A stretch of 64,000 nucleotides of DNA from Artemia franciscana (lineage: Eukaryota; Arthropoda; Branchiopoda; Anostraca; Artemiidae): NCBI RefSeq assembly GCF_032884065.1, contig NC_088864.1, positions 20,167,999 to 20,231,998 on the forward strand, written 5' to 3'. Both the position numbers and the translations under genes were made by a program. Shown here in pieces: positions 1 through 13,149 of this stretch. The notes below the pieces were generated by a model. The model worked only from the letters and a program-made list of their open reading frames with translations, was not told the DNA's origin and did no database searches. The number at the start of each line of letters is the position of its first letter. Within the stretch, counting starts at the first letter, position 1.

Positions 1-439
1 TAAATTATACGATTAGACTGTAATTATTTTGCACTTTTCAAATCCAAAAGAAACTGATAGAATAAGACAAAATCATAGAATGAGATATGGATCTGGATTG
101 AAAAAAGAAAAAAAATCAACTACTTTAATCAAGCAAAAAAGAATCATGAATTTTTACTAAGTAATTTGCAGACAAATAATGAATATCTCAAGTACAGAAA
201 AAGCTTAGATATAAACTTAATAAAATTTAAGTATACTTAATTAATAAGTTTGGAAGCTTGTGAAGTAAATATCGGAAGTATACAAGTAACAAAAGTGGAA
301 TACTGGGTGGTGATGGTAATCTTGATTTACAAGATAAGCGCTTAATTAATTTAGGTCATGCAAAATCAGACAATGATGCTATTACTTTTCAAAATGTGAA
401 AATTACTTTTAAAGATTTCGAGACAATTTGTTAACCAAA

Positions 440-2700
440 ACAAATTCTTACAAATCAGTATTTGATTGAGGATATTAATAGATTAAACGAAATTTATCAA
501 TCACCGGATACTATGTTGACTAGAGTTGATGACAAAGGACTATTAATAAAAAATATCTTAAAAGTAACAAAAGAAGATATTAATGCAGAAAAGAGAAGTA
601 TTAGAAATGTTGAAAGCCCAAAAAATGGTGGAGATGCAATTAAGCTTCCAAGGTTACTGGTATACTTGTATACCAGTATACTGGTTACTGGTATGCAGTT
701 ATCTCATCGTTTAAACAATTTCGAAAATGTTATAAAAAGTATACTTGGAAAAGGCTTCGATGAGGCATTTCAAAAGAGAACGGCAGGAAGGTTTAAGTAA
801 AGTAAATATCATTAGATTTTTATCTATAAAATGATTCTATAATAAATGGAAGGGCAAACAATTTATTTTTCAGAATTTAAGAAACAAAAAATTAAAACTT
901 GTTTTAATACAAAACAAAATGTATAATGCGAATAACGCATCAGACCTATTAAGACCCTGTTAAACTACAAATTCATAAAACAGGTAACTAAGATTGAAAA
1001 TAATAAAAATCAAAATAAAGGATGTGACACTGATTTATCCTAAAAACAACTACTTCAAAATCATCCAAGATTACCGTTCTCATCTCTTCTTGGTAAATTT
1101 GAAATCAACGAAAACACTGACTTGTTTCAGTACACAATTCATTTATCTTCTTTTCAAATGTAAAAACTAAACAGCTGTTTTAAGAAAGAAGAAAATTACC
1201 GAATTCGAATTGAAAATAACATATTGTGTAAAGAACCTGTTAAACTATTGCGTATAAGAAAAGAATTGAACAAATTTAGCAAGGAACAGTTAAGAATTAA
1301 GATGTCTAGATAACTATATTATATCATCAACTGATTCAAAATGGTGGCTTACTTCCATTTTTAATACCATTTTAATAGTGGCGCTGCTTCATTAGGCACA
1401 TACGCTGGAAAAACAATAGTTTATAAAATTACTAATTTTTCAAACGCCAAAGGTGAGGGTTTCACATTACCGGGGACTTTACAAAAAGGTCGAGGTTTAA
1501 AGTCACCCGGTACACAAAAATTGCTGGATCTAGATTGTAAGTGGTTGTTGAAGCTCCAAAATAACGTGGTAGACCCAACAAAGCACAAGTAAAAGTGGTT
1601 AAAGGTCCTAAACAACTTGGAAAACCCCCAAAAAATGTTTAAGCTGAGATTTCAGAATACAAAGAATGCTCACTTTCAAAAAAGGTGGAACTACAGAAAG
1701 AACCAAAAATCACATGATACCACTGACAGGTATTGATATATTAAATGAATTAGGTCATATTCCTTACTTTCGAGGTTTTTTTCTCGAGATAACTTAATAA
1801 AAAAAAAAGAAAAAAAGTGGTGTAATCAAATATGACTCCATGGATTGACCGGGACGCATTTGACTTGTTGTTTCATTGATCCCAAGTACTCCTTTTGTAG
1901 AATTTCATCATTCTTTTGGAATCCAACCTGGAAATGAAATTGTCAATTACTTAAAGACTTCAAATACAAAAATTACCTTTCTTTCTATTCAAATGTTTGG
2001 CTTGTCTTGGGAAGTATGAATGGATTAAGTTCCCACACGAAAAACTAACCGCAATGCATCTGTAAGGTGTTCAAAGAATAATGCTTGTTTCATGAAGTTA
2101 CTGATTTCCAAGATAGAAGTAAATAGTTAAATCGACACTTTGGCTTTAAAGCCATCAGGGTAATAACTGGAACTGGGCACTAAAAACTCATAGGAAGAAA
2201 CACTTGGGAAGAGCAACCTCAATTTGCTGTCCACGTCTTTCTAATATATCGTAGTTACCAAATATCTAGTAGCTATCAAATTTGCTATTCGTGAACGATT
2301 AAATCCCACGCCTCCTAAAAATTTTAAATATCCAGAAATAGATAGCTATCTTTACATTATAATTAATGGAATTTATCAGTGTAACACTACTATCAAAGAA
2401 CATCAGAATATAGCTTATCACAATCCTGACCATAGAATAGTGCACGGTTTAAGGGCTTCGGCTTGATAGATAGAAGTTTTTTCTGATGAAACTGGTGATG
2501 TAATTCCTTTTGATGTTACTAATATAACATATACGACCTTTGAGATCATTGATCTAAGTCGTATAGGTTCTTTTATGCAATCGAGTGTATTTTTAAGAAA
2601 AAATTATGATAATTACTGAACGGCAACAACGGTGTCTTGACATTTCAAGTCTGTTATCTTTCCTTCTCAAGGTAAGAAAACGCTTGGTTTATTAAGGAAA
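440..2700 (+). mobile_element. Decayed Polinton/Maverick (adintovirus-like) element fragment
   Basis: A run of broken + strand frames that together look like the structural-gene half of a Polinton/Maverick element. Positions 462-800 keep a 112-residue frame with a fibre-like pattern of the type NVxxPxxGGDA. Positions about 1380-1640 encode a glycine/proline-rich stretch with LPGT, KGRG and SPGT motifs, as in small Polinton minor-capsid proteins. Positions 1715-2040 resemble the adenovirus-type protease. Positions 2281-2620 hold a long frame interrupted by TGA TAG near 2464, containing an SDETGDVIPFD-type stretch that I cannot assign firmly. Stops and frameshifts everywhere make it inactive. 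No integrase, polymerase B, packaging ATPase or terminal repeats were seen. The assignment rests on remembered family patterns, not a search. Confidence 0.4.
1715..2040 (+). pseudogene. Broken adenovirus-type cysteine protease of a Polinton
   Basis: The frame reads a leader of the LTGIDIL type, then PYFRGFF and RDNL, then a lysine-rich stretch. It ends with an FGxxPxNEIVxYL segment and a further hydrophobic part. These blocks occur in this order in the Ulp1/adenain-like maturation protease of Polintons, which processes capsid proteins. The GTHW block that carries the catalytic His should fall near 1850-1870, but the frame is broken by a stop there and the His is not readable. No intact catalytic triad is visible. 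Confidence is limited because the copy is decayed and no profile search was possible. Confidence 0.4.
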
Positions 2701-5289
2701 ATGAAAGTGCTAAGTATTTACATAAGATAATGATCAGCGTTATAATATTGATGGATAAACCGCACCTTAAATCAAAATTTTGTCAAATTGTTTATAAGAC
2801 CATGCACAATTTTAGATAGAAAGACATATAAGAAACTGAATTTAAAAATTCAAGTTAAAATGTTTTTAGGCGTCAATATCTGTTGAAGAGGATCGATACC
2901 TATGGTTCTAATTCGTAAAATAACATGTGTGTCTCAAAACTGACTCTACAGAGACGCATTCATGTGATTATCCAAAAAACTAAATACTGGTTTTTTGTTG
3001 TCCGTAGACAACACCCTCTATTCTACGTATGTACCCTCCTCCAGTCTTTCTTAACATTCGAAATATATATATCAATGGTATTTTGAGGAGCAGGTCGGCA
3101 TCGAATGACTTTTGCCAGAGGGTAATTAAGCCTCAAATACTATCCGTACTGGAAAATGAAGGAAAAAAACACGTTAATCTTGGCTTTAGATTAATTTTCA
3201 ACAGAAAAGTTTAATTGGGATAGTTTTCATTATCTTGTCAAATTTTTACCTAGTTCTAGAAAAAATGCTAAAATTTGTGCTTCGTCACATAGGATGTTTA
3301 CATGAGAAAGAATTAAAATTTGGTGCACTAAAACATTGCTCTTGTATATTCTATCAATACACCTGTCACGAGGCCTTTTCCCTTGACGAGAAGTAGTCAC
3401 TATTTACTGCAAAGAGTTGTTGTTAGTAGCAGTAGTTATAGTATTAACTGTGCTGTTATAGTAACCGTACTGCAATAATCAAATATTTAATGCTATAGTC
3501 TAAAAAAAATATTTGCAAAATTAAATTGGATACTGGAGATATTGGATATTGGAAAAACAATTTTACCTCAAATAAAATCTAATAGAGCAAGGAACTGCCC
3601 ACGTGTTGTCTGTCGATTATAACTGCTGCAAAATAACTGAAAATGATTTTTTTGGAAATTGACTATATCTTGATTGTTCAAATTAACATATACCTATTAA
3701 CTGGCATTAGTAATTGGATCACAATGAAAGTTCAGTAAGTTTTTCATAACTTACTTTTCATTTTGTGAACAAACTGATTTACAAAGTGAAAAAATAATGA
3801 AATTAATTAGCCGTTTTAAAGTGATGAGGGTTGTAATCTGAATTTTGCCTGTTAAAATCTTAGCCATGAATATTTTAAACTAGGAGCCTGGGTTTGCTTT
3901 CCAAGTCTATTAATTCTCACTAACTTATAAATATCAGCATGGCAGCCGAAATCCAATCAACATCGGTTATTGTTTTTTAAAAATTGTAACTAACTAAATT
4001 TATTCATGTACCAATAATACCAAAATAATTTGAAAATGCGTCATACCTCAATCCTGGACACCGAATATGGCATGGCTCAAGAGCTGAAACCAGGTGGAAG
4101 TGGAGTTTCTAATGAAACAATTTTCAGCGATACAAATAAAATTGCTGATAAAGATTTTTATTAATCGCACACATTCTTTGATAGCCTCCAAAGTGATATT
4201 CACAGAGAAATAAAAAGTTGATTAGGATATTCCATGAACTTCAGCAACTGCAACTTAACATTACGGCTTGACTGCAACTTCAAGGCGTCCTTTCTTCTTG
4301 GGACAAGGAAACTTTTATTTCATAAGAAAGCATCAAAATACTGAAAAAACATACAAGATGGTAATACCTTTGATAGCGTTAACAGAAAGAAACATATATT
4401 ATATCTGCATTCCTTTCAGATTTCCAAGAAGGCAGAAATATATCCAAGATAATATTTTTTTTAAGACGTCAGCGCTCATAAAGAGGGCTCAACATGTATT
4501 CAACAAAATCTTGAGCTAGAACATGTATATTGGAGCTGCGTAGGCACAGATAAATTTATTTGCTTGTTCCAAAAAATGAAGATACGAGTCTTTAACTTTC
4601 AACTGGTAGCAGAAATCGCATTCTTAAACTTTGTTCCACCCTACTGGGAACATACCAGTGGTGTCAATTCAAGAAAATGTAGGATTTGGTGGAGAGGCAG
4701 AGAATTTATTTTTCAGAATCAAGCCGCGGGAGTTTTTTTCAATTTTATCAACAAAAACACAGAAACAAAGGTACTTTTTTAATTAAAATTAAAAAATAAT
4801 GTGGATTTCAAAATCTAGGAGAAGATAAGGACAAGAAAAGCTTGTAGAAGACGTTAAATAAATCCTTCCATTGATGCTCCTGGAATATACTCTAATCGTG
4901 TTTCATTGACGCCTTTGGAGTATACCCTAATCGTTTGGTTATAATTTTGTCATGACAGTTTTCGCCTACATGAGCACCATCTAAGAAAAACAGCAGATAG
5001 TAAACCCCGTCTTTGATCTGGTAATCTGAGAAAAACGTGTAGAGGATCAAGCTGCTGGACTACTGGAAATACACTATATGATATAGAATGGATTCAAAGG
5101 TATAATTTTTTGTCCAGTAATAGAACAAAATGAATTTCTAAATTGAAGATTTATGCTAGCGTTTTTCTTTCTGCTTTTAATTTTAGCACATTTTGTTTAT
5201 AGGTAGCACTGTAATACAATCAAGATGAACTCTGCTGTCTAACAAAATTAAAGTTCAGTCCGTTTGGATTCTCCCTTCAGACTACAGAC
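2701..5289. other. No recognisable gene
   Basis: Short frames occur here (for example 3029-3214, 4268-4519 and 4564-4782), but none shows a domain, a splice-consistent series or conserved motifs. 3413-3450 is enriched in GTT/AGT triplets. This may be further decayed transposon sequence or intergenic DNA. Confidence 0.5.
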
Positions 5290-5290
<1 letters not shown>

Positions 5291-5322
<32 letters not shown>

Positions 5323-5325
5323 TTA
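5291..5325. repeat. (AT)n microsatellite
   Basis: Short alternating AT tract with one TTT interruption. Confidence 0.9.
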
Positions 5326-5334
5326 GATCAGAGG

Positions 5335-5510
5335 GTGATCAGCCCTCCTCCCACACCCTTTTCAGCTTCTCTCCTCCCAAGGACATCCGATCAAAATTCT
5401 GAGATAGTAATTTTGTTCAAAATAGTCAAAATATAAAGTAATTAAGCATCTTGGGATGACAAGAACACACTTCAGCCCCCAGGCCAAGGGCTGTAAGCAA
5501 AGCCAGTTGC
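5335..5510 (+). repeat. Solo monomer of the ~270-bp repeat family
   Basis: Shares ordered blocks with the interspersed elements at 37.3 and 57.8 kb: a C-rich 'cctcctccc' block, 'gatcaaaattctgagatag', 'ttttgttca..atagtca' and a 'cccccaggccaaggg' block. Same orientation as those elements and opposite to the satellite array at 13.1-15.6 kb. Confidence 0.55.
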
Positions 5511-5829
5511 CTGTTTTTTATGGACCGCACTGTCCTTCTCTTAAAACTTTTTGTTTAGGGAAAGACGCAATCAAGCTCCAGTAAAAACATACATTCATGA
5601 TTCTATCATTTCAAAGAAATTACCACACATTGTTTATCAAATCATCTTGGTCTTCCAAAGTGCTTCTATATCTCTGCTGTAATATTGAAACTTTCCTCCT
5701 TGATAGATCGGGAGCCTTTGCTTTAATAGCGTTGCTCTATAATTCAGTTTCAACCAGGAATATTCCAGTGCCTATGCCTGCTGAAATATCTAATGACGAA
5801 TTAGAACAATCATTGTTTTTTCTTTAGTT

Positions 5830-7030
<1,201 letters not shown>

Positions 7031-7279
7031 CTATGCTCTTGAAATGTATACAAGTACGACTCACTCGCATGCATTTTACCAAGATTAAGGTTATCAACGA
7101 ATTTTTTGAAACCCGTGACCTATCTAGGTCGTTTTTTTCAGGCCACAAGATCTCAGGGCGCCAATTTTCAGAAAAAAAGAAAAATAATAAGCCGTTTTTA
7201 AGAATAAATGTATAAATCCATACACAGTTGCTCCTTTAAATGGAGCAGATGGGTTCCTATATTGCAGCTGGTGTTTCGC

Positions 7280-7665
7280 TTGCTTTCAACTGAAAGTAAT
7301 GAGCAACATTAAAGCTTAAAACGAACAATTATTATTATTAAGTATTATTAAGTATATGAATTATTAAGCATATAAATTACAAGTATATAAATTATTAAGT
7401 ATATGAGGGTGTGCGTCCCCTCGTCAATACCTCGCTCTTCACGCTAAAGTATTTTTAGTACTTTCTAAAGAGCTATTTATTCTAAATAAACGGCCTTTGT
7501 GATTCAGGGGTCATTCTTAAAGAATTGGAACATAATTCGAACTTTAGCATAAAGAGCGAGGTGTTGACGAGGGGCCAAGCCCCTCATAAACGTAATATTT
7601 TTTTTCGTTTAAGTTTTAATGTTGCTCTTTGCTTTCAGTTGAGTAAACTTTTTTTTTTATTTAAT
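7280..7665. mobile_element. Fold-back (inverted-repeat) element, copy A
   Basis: Left arm carries 'tttcaactgaaagtaatgag', a C-rich 'cgtcccctcgtcaa' block and 'tacctcgctcttcacgctaaag'. The right arm carries the complement of each in reverse order ('agcataaagagcgagg', 'gacgaggggccaagcccctc', 'gctctttgctttcagttga') and ends in 'ttttttatttaat'. Same family as 37.7-38.1, 58.2-58.5 and 58.73-59.03 kb. It has no protein, so it would be non-autonomous. Confidence 0.75.
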
Positions 7666-8172
7666 GCTTAGTGAGTGCAGTATATTCTCGAGCTGTCTAA
7701 GTCCCTGCAATAATAACGTGCAATAATAACAAAGTTTCTTAAGCTACTTGTTGAAATTCTTAATGAATTTTTGACGCGTCTTTTATTCTTTTTTTTTTCA
7801 TGAGTTTGAGGTGTTATCTCTGTTCTTAGTCGTAAATTCTCTTGTTATAAATCATTTTTATCTTTATCATTTTGTGTTTTACTTTATCTGTTTAAACCCT
7901 ATTAAAGTTCTCGAAACTTTTTTCGTTTTTTTTTCATTGTTTAAAAGAGAATTTTGACTAAATAATAGTAAAATAACTCCAGAACAGCTTTGGAAAGTGT
8001 CATATGGATACCAGAATAGGTCAGCTGACTAAGAATTTTTAGCCTTTATTTACAAAAATTAAAAAATATTAATCTACTGCACGAATTTTCTAGTATATTC
8101 ATTGTTTTATTGTATATTTACCATAGAGTATAATTTTTGTTCTATATGATAATCTATTTCTTTTGTTTTTAG

Positions 8173-8248
8173 ATTCACGAGTTTAAAGTTGCCATGTCTT
8201 GCGAAGGCTGTTCTGGGGCAGTAGAAAGAGTTCTTGGAAAACTTAAAG
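8173..8248 (+). CDS. Atox1: Atox1 copper chaperone, penultimate exon (copy A)
   Basis: Encodes an N-terminal heavy-metal-associated (HMA) segment: IHEFKVAMSCEGCSGAVER and onward to a final Lys. MSCEGC is the MxCxxC copper(I)-binding motif of Atx1/Atox1, which carries Cu(I) through the cytosol to P-type ATPases of the secretory pathway. The acceptor is a T-rich tract ending TTTTTAG and the donor is AAAG|GTAGTA. The exon has 25 codons plus one base and joins in phase to 10592. An in-frame TAG lies directly before it, so the start codon must be on an upstream exon, which I could not identify. A SINE-like repeat fills part of the following 2.3-kb intron. Confidence 0.93.
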
Positions 8249-8329
8249 GTAGTATCTACCTATAACCTCTTTATAGTGCATTTAGAACATCAAAAATAGT
8301 TATAATTGACTTTTTGTTGCAACTTAGAA

Positions 8330-8555
8330 AATTTCAAGGGATACCCAGGAACATGTCCAGAGGAAAAGGATCAAGATCCTTCAGAGCCATTGGTGGTACG
8401 TAAGGCATCGATTGGACGTTTTAGTTGCTGGTGTTCTTCTCAGAGACAGATATTAATCTTGTCCTTTAACCTTGCTGCATCTGGAATCAAACCCTTGGTC
8501 CTATATTGCCAAGTAGAGCATCAATCCGTTGTGATACTACAGGGTGTGTCTAGAG
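8330..8555 (-). mobile_element. tRNA-like SINE fragment in the Atox1 intron (copy A)
   Basis: On the - strand, positions 8494-8483 read GGGTTTGATTCC, close to a Pol III B box. The segment is related to 53755-53945: both share 'aagatcct..agagccattgg' and 'agagcatcaatc' blocks. Dispersed repetition plus a B-box-like motif suggests a tRNA-derived SINE; no clear A box or tail was fixed. An 87-residue open frame across it is incidental. Confidence 0.5.
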
Positions 8556-9557
8556 GGTGGGGGTGGTAATACTTATTATCTGACGGCTGCGGTTTAATAG
8601 TGCTGAATTTTCTTCGAGAAACGTTAATTATAAAAGCCGTTCCAAATGCAAAACAAGCCCGAAAATCACTATCTACCGCTTTCTAGGTAAGTGAGAATGG
8701 GTAGTTACAATTTTGAATTCGATAGCTAGATAAGGTTTTTTTTAGAATATTGCAAAAATTCAAATGAATATCGCGTAATATTTCTGCCGATAGGGAAAAA
8801 CAAGAATAATATTTGAATTCAACACAAATCTTTTTTTCAGAATCTGTTATTCGATTGTTGTGAAAGAGAAAAGTTGTTTTTGAAGATCAACATAATGGAA
8901 GATAGAAAAGAGCGGTAATTAAGAGCTGTTAAGGCCAAGCACTTAAATTTTAATATAAAAGGATGGCTTTGTGTGATTTTGGCGCTATATTAACGACTTA
9001 ATATACCTTTTTATATCTCGAAGAAGTGGTAAGAACGATTTTAAAATACAAAATTCTATTGTCAAGCTTTTTCTGCAAGTAAGAAAAGGATGAAAATTAT
9101 TCTTGATTATACTATAATTATATTTAAGATAATTATATACAATACAATCATACTTAATTATACTATAAAAAAGATTAGGCATGGCCAAGCATATCAATGC
9201 CCAGATTACACAATGGAACTGCAACAAACAGTTTCTTAGTTTTTTTATGCGTTTCGCCGACCCTTCTTTGTTGCCCTTGAAAATATAAAAACAAACTTCA
9301 AGTAAAGAATCTTTAATTTACGATGATCCAAGATATTTAAAAAAGTATTATTATTTAGGCTAATAAATATGAATTATATTTATGAAGTACATATAGAGTT
9401 ATATGTACTCATTGGAAGTCATTAGCAGAGTCAAATTTACATAGTTGCAGAAAACGGGGAGAAACACCCCCAAAAGTAATCCGATCTTGATAAAACTATC
9501 TAGGATAAAAATACAAAATAGTGTTTTTTACGTGTCATTGTTGTTTGTTAGTTTGTT

Positions 9558-9944
9558 GTGTTTTATTTGCTGTTGTTATCGTGTATGCTGTTTTTTTGTG
9601 GACTTATTGAGCCAGTGGTCATAATTTCAGAACCGATTTTGTTCCAACAAAAAACAAGAATTCTACCGCACTTGTTAGACCTGATAATGACCAAAGGGAA
9701 ATTAGGCCTCCATCACCATTTTGCGACCCCAGGGCCTATTGTGACCAAACATGATGTCGCATATAAAACTAAAAGTAGCCAATTTAATCACAATACTCAA
9801 AATATAAAAATATGTATCTCCAAAGATAGTGAAACCCGTGCAGCCCCGAGGAAAGGGCCCAAAGCTGGGAAGAATCACTCATTTCATGCAAAAAGCCTCA
9901 TAAATAAATCTTTGATCGATGGTATGTTTATTACACATTGTTGA
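9558..9944 (+). other. 128-codon open frame in the Atox1 intron, probably not a gene
   Basis: Open frame starting MFYLLLLSC, with a hydrophobic N-terminus and a basic C-terminal half. It is repeated at 24726-25112 with only a few residue changes, which simply reflects the segmental copy. I recognise no domain, and it lies inside an intron on the same strand as Atox1. A stable open frame by chance or a decayed repeat is as likely as a real gene. Confidence 0.2.
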
Positions 9945-10591
9945 TCTCAGGATCTTACTGCAATATGGCTAAGAGTATTTTAGGTTTTCAATAAGAAATT
10001 TCGCGGAAGCAACCTGAACTTACAAAACTGTCTAATTTTTCCTCTTTTCAATCTAATGCATTCATTCGTCATGTTCAACCTCTTTGAGTTCTGCGAAAGA
10101 ATTTGTTACAAATTTTTACCTGTGTGCGTAATAAGGTCTCGGTTAGTTCGCCTGAAAGTACCAAGAACAGTGAATATATATCATTGTTTGAATTGAGTAA
10201 GTGGAAACTTCGGCAACCCGAATAATATCTATTATATAATACAATCCCCCTCCAAAAAATAAATCTTCCGTACGTACCGACCACTAGCCTTTCTTAATGA
10301 CCCACTTATGTATGGCTTCTCAAAAAATTAAAGTTATATTAATGTGAATGAAGGCTTCAGGGATAGGCCTTTATAAAATGACTTTAACCAAAAGGGAAGT
10401 AAGCCTAAAACGAGTTCAGGCATGAAACATTTGAAAAGCATCGTATCCCTACTATGTGTCATATCCCAGTATCCGTGTTGGAATGCTAATGTCAGGTTTA
10501 GACCCCCCCCCCATTAAAAATCGTATAATAACCCTATATTTTAAAAGTACTTGTCCTGATATTAATTTATTGATATCTACCAACTTTACAG

Positions 10592-10728
10592 GTCAAGGGG
10601 TCAACAATGTTGATATTGACCTCCCAGGTCAGAAGGTCTACGTCGATTCAACTTTGCCGGAAGACTTCCTGTTGGGAACGATCAAAAAGACAGGAAAGGA
10701 AACTGTATACATTGGATTGAAGCAATGA
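10592..10728 (+). CDS. Atox1: Atox1 copper chaperone, terminal exon (copy A)
   Basis: Follows a TTTACAG acceptor and completes the codon begun at 8248. It encodes the second half of the ferredoxin-like HMA fold: NNVDIDLPGQKVYVDST, then a helix ending LLGTIKKTGKE, then TVYIGLKQ and TGA. The IKKTGK block matches the conserved KTGK lysines of Atox1 near the metal site. With the preceding exon this gives about 70 residues, so only a few N-terminal residues are missing from a usual ~72-residue Atox1. A polyadenylation signal follows about 105 bases downstream. Both copies encode the same protein. Confidence 0.94.
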
Positions 10729-10834
10729 AATTAATATGATGATTGTTCAGGAAGATTGTGAAAGCTATGTATTTTGTGTGATATTAGTTTTATCATTTTT
10801 AATACTTTTAGAGTATGTACCACTTAAAAATTAA

Positions 10835-10840
10835 AATAAA
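10835..10840 (+). terminator. Atox1 polyadenylation signal (copy A)
   Basis: AATAAA about 107 bases after the stop codon; no closer canonical signal was noticed. Confidence 0.65.
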
Positions 10841-11170
10841 TGATATATGCAATTAAAAAAGTTTGAAGCTGCATTTTCCTAAATTTTCTTTCTGTACTGG
10901 GGGGAGGGAGGCTTATAGCAATTGTAGTAATGTATCCAATCACCCAATATGTTATGTAACAGTGTGTCATAAGCAAATTGTTAGTTAAATTTTTTTGTTA
11001 CCGTATTGTAATTTGATCTTATATCCTTCTTTTGAAAGGAGTCTTGGGCCCTTACGATTAGGCTTATTTTCTGTTTTAACACTTGTGATACATTTTCCTT
11101 AATCTTTAAGGGATCAAAACAATCTCTACTAATTTGTCCAGCTGTTTTTTCTGGAAATTCAACTATTTTG

Positions 11171-11990
11171 CAGGAAAATACGCAAGATAGAAATTTACAG
11201 TTTACTCTAGAAATTGAAAATGCAAATAAAATACCGTTTCTAGATGTTTCATTGATTCACAGCAGTGATGATTTTTACTATTTACAGATAGCCCACACAA
11301 AATAATAGCTATCTTTATTTTATATCTTAATACCCTCCACAAGTTAAAAGAGCTGTTGTAACTTCCCTCATCGATCATTTCCTAAACATTTGCTCTAAGT
11401 CTTATATCACAGCAGAATTAAATTTGTCAGAGATATGCTTTTGGAAATGGTTGTCACATCCTTTTTATTAATAATAAAATTATCCATAGTCTAAAAAGAC
11501 ACTCTTAAAATCAAAGATCTTTTATCATATGAAGTTCCTAGTGATACTTAAAATGTAATTTACCTTCCAAACATTCGAAAAAGTATATGAATTAAAAACA
11601 AATTTGCACACACAATAATGTGTATGCAGTCTTTACTAGAAACTTAAAAATAATGACTTTCCTAAACTCTGGCAAAAATAAAACCATAGTTACTCGTCGA
11701 AGAGGGGTCTATCAATAACCGTGTGACTGCGGCAGTTATTATGCGGGTAGAACTCACACAAATTTAGGAAAAAACCCACTTTTTATTGTTAAAGTTTTTC
11801 TTCTTGTTAAAAAAAAATCTCCCAGATTTCCGCCATTTGATGAAAATCCCAATGAATCTAGCTTCGCAACTGTTAATGACTGAAGACATACTGATCACAT
11901 ACTGGAGATGGGAAGTCTGCTAGAAAACAGAAATCCCAGATGTTGCCGAGAACTCAAAACTCTTCGTTACCCATGTCTAATGCCAAGTGT
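11171..11990 (+). pseudogene. Penelope-like retroelement remnant (RT end plus GIY-YIG) (copy A)
   Basis: The frame at 11171-11304 reads an FTLEIENANKIPFLDVSL stretch. The pattern E-x-E followed by a PFLDV block sits near the C-terminal side of the reverse transcriptase in Penelope-like elements. Further on, broken frames give the thumb-like region. Around 11700-11775 a frame reads GVYQ*PCDCGSYYAGRTH, matching the GVYxIPCxCGxxYxGxT start of the Penelope GIY-YIG endonuclease with one stop in it. Many stops make it dead. It lies between the two convergent host genes. The PFLDV pattern alone would be weak, but with the GIY-YIG block the family is fairly clear. Confidence 0.7.
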
Positions 11991-12194
11991 AGCGAATTAG
12001 CATAAAAATGTTATTTGAGACTTGTTTTACTTGTTTTTCTTTAAATTGTTTTACAACTACTTCTTATTTATTTCTTTTTCCTATTAAAAAGGCCTTCTAA
12101 ATTCCTTCTGAGCTCCTGATTTAATGCAAAGTCAGCTACTAACCTCATTTCCAACCTTGACCGCAGCTATATGATATGCTTATGATTGTAGTGT

Positions 12195-13130
12195 ATGCAT
12201 ATTGCCTTTTGGTTAGTTGAGCATCGTTTTCATGATGCCCCGGAAGATTCACTTTGACACGTTAAGCCGTTCCAAAAATGTTGTTGATGTGCACTTTTGA
12301 CACCCTTTTGATGCCTTTTTCATCCATTAAGCCTTAAAAGTTGTTGCAATTAAAGCAATAGTTGGAATAGTTTAGTAGAAGTAGTAGCATAAGCAAAAAT
12401 AGCAGTGGTATTAGTGTTAGTAGTGACATGCATAATCTACGTATCTGTAAGTGGATCTTCCCCTTTAAGTATTCTCCAAAATTTTCAACTTAATAACCAA
12501 ACCAGTTCTTGAAATACGTCCTTTTGACAAACTGCATGAGCTTTGTGTATTGATTTAGTTCAAGTTCCCCCTCAATATTCTGTAAACGATTCACCTCCAT
12601 ACATATAGCCTTAATTGTGCTAGTATCATAGTAGTAGTGGCAAATACATTTTGCCTTTTGGTCAACTGAGCGTCCCACTCATGATATCCCCTGTAACTTC
12701 CTCCTTATATGATAAGCCGTTCCAAAAATATTGCAGATACGCCCGTATCAGCAATCTGTATACACATTATGTTTTGATATAGTTCAACTTTCCCCTTAAC
12801 GTTTCTTCAGATATTTTTTCAATATCCTTAGCCTTAGTAGTACTCGCTACAGAAGTAGTAGTTATAGTGATAGTAGCTAAAGTACTTGTGGTAGCAGTAG
12901 AAGCAGCAGTAGCGTTGAAATATTGCCTTTTTGGTCAATTGATCATATCCCTTATCATTACATGAAAATTCCAAATTAATTTATTCAGTAATTCCTGAGT
13001 TACACCCTTTTGACAACTCATATACACAAAACATGTTATGATTTGAGGAGGGGGAGTTCAACACTCCCCTCCATATTCGTTGAAAGACTCATCTTGATGC
13101 TCTTAGTATTTTTAGAAAGTAGAAGTCAAA
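12195..13130. repeat. Three-unit degenerate tandem repeat (copy A)
   Basis: Units begin with 'attgccttttggtta' (about 12200), 'attttgccttttggtcaa' (about 12648) and 'attgcctttttggtcaa' (about 12927). Each runs through a 'tgatatccc/tgatgcccc' block, 'aagccgttccaaaaat.ttg' and TAG/CAG-rich triplet stretches. Spacing is irregular (about 450 and 280 bp). No coding capacity was seen. Confidence 0.6.
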
Positions 13131-13149
13131 CATGCATACCTTTACATGC

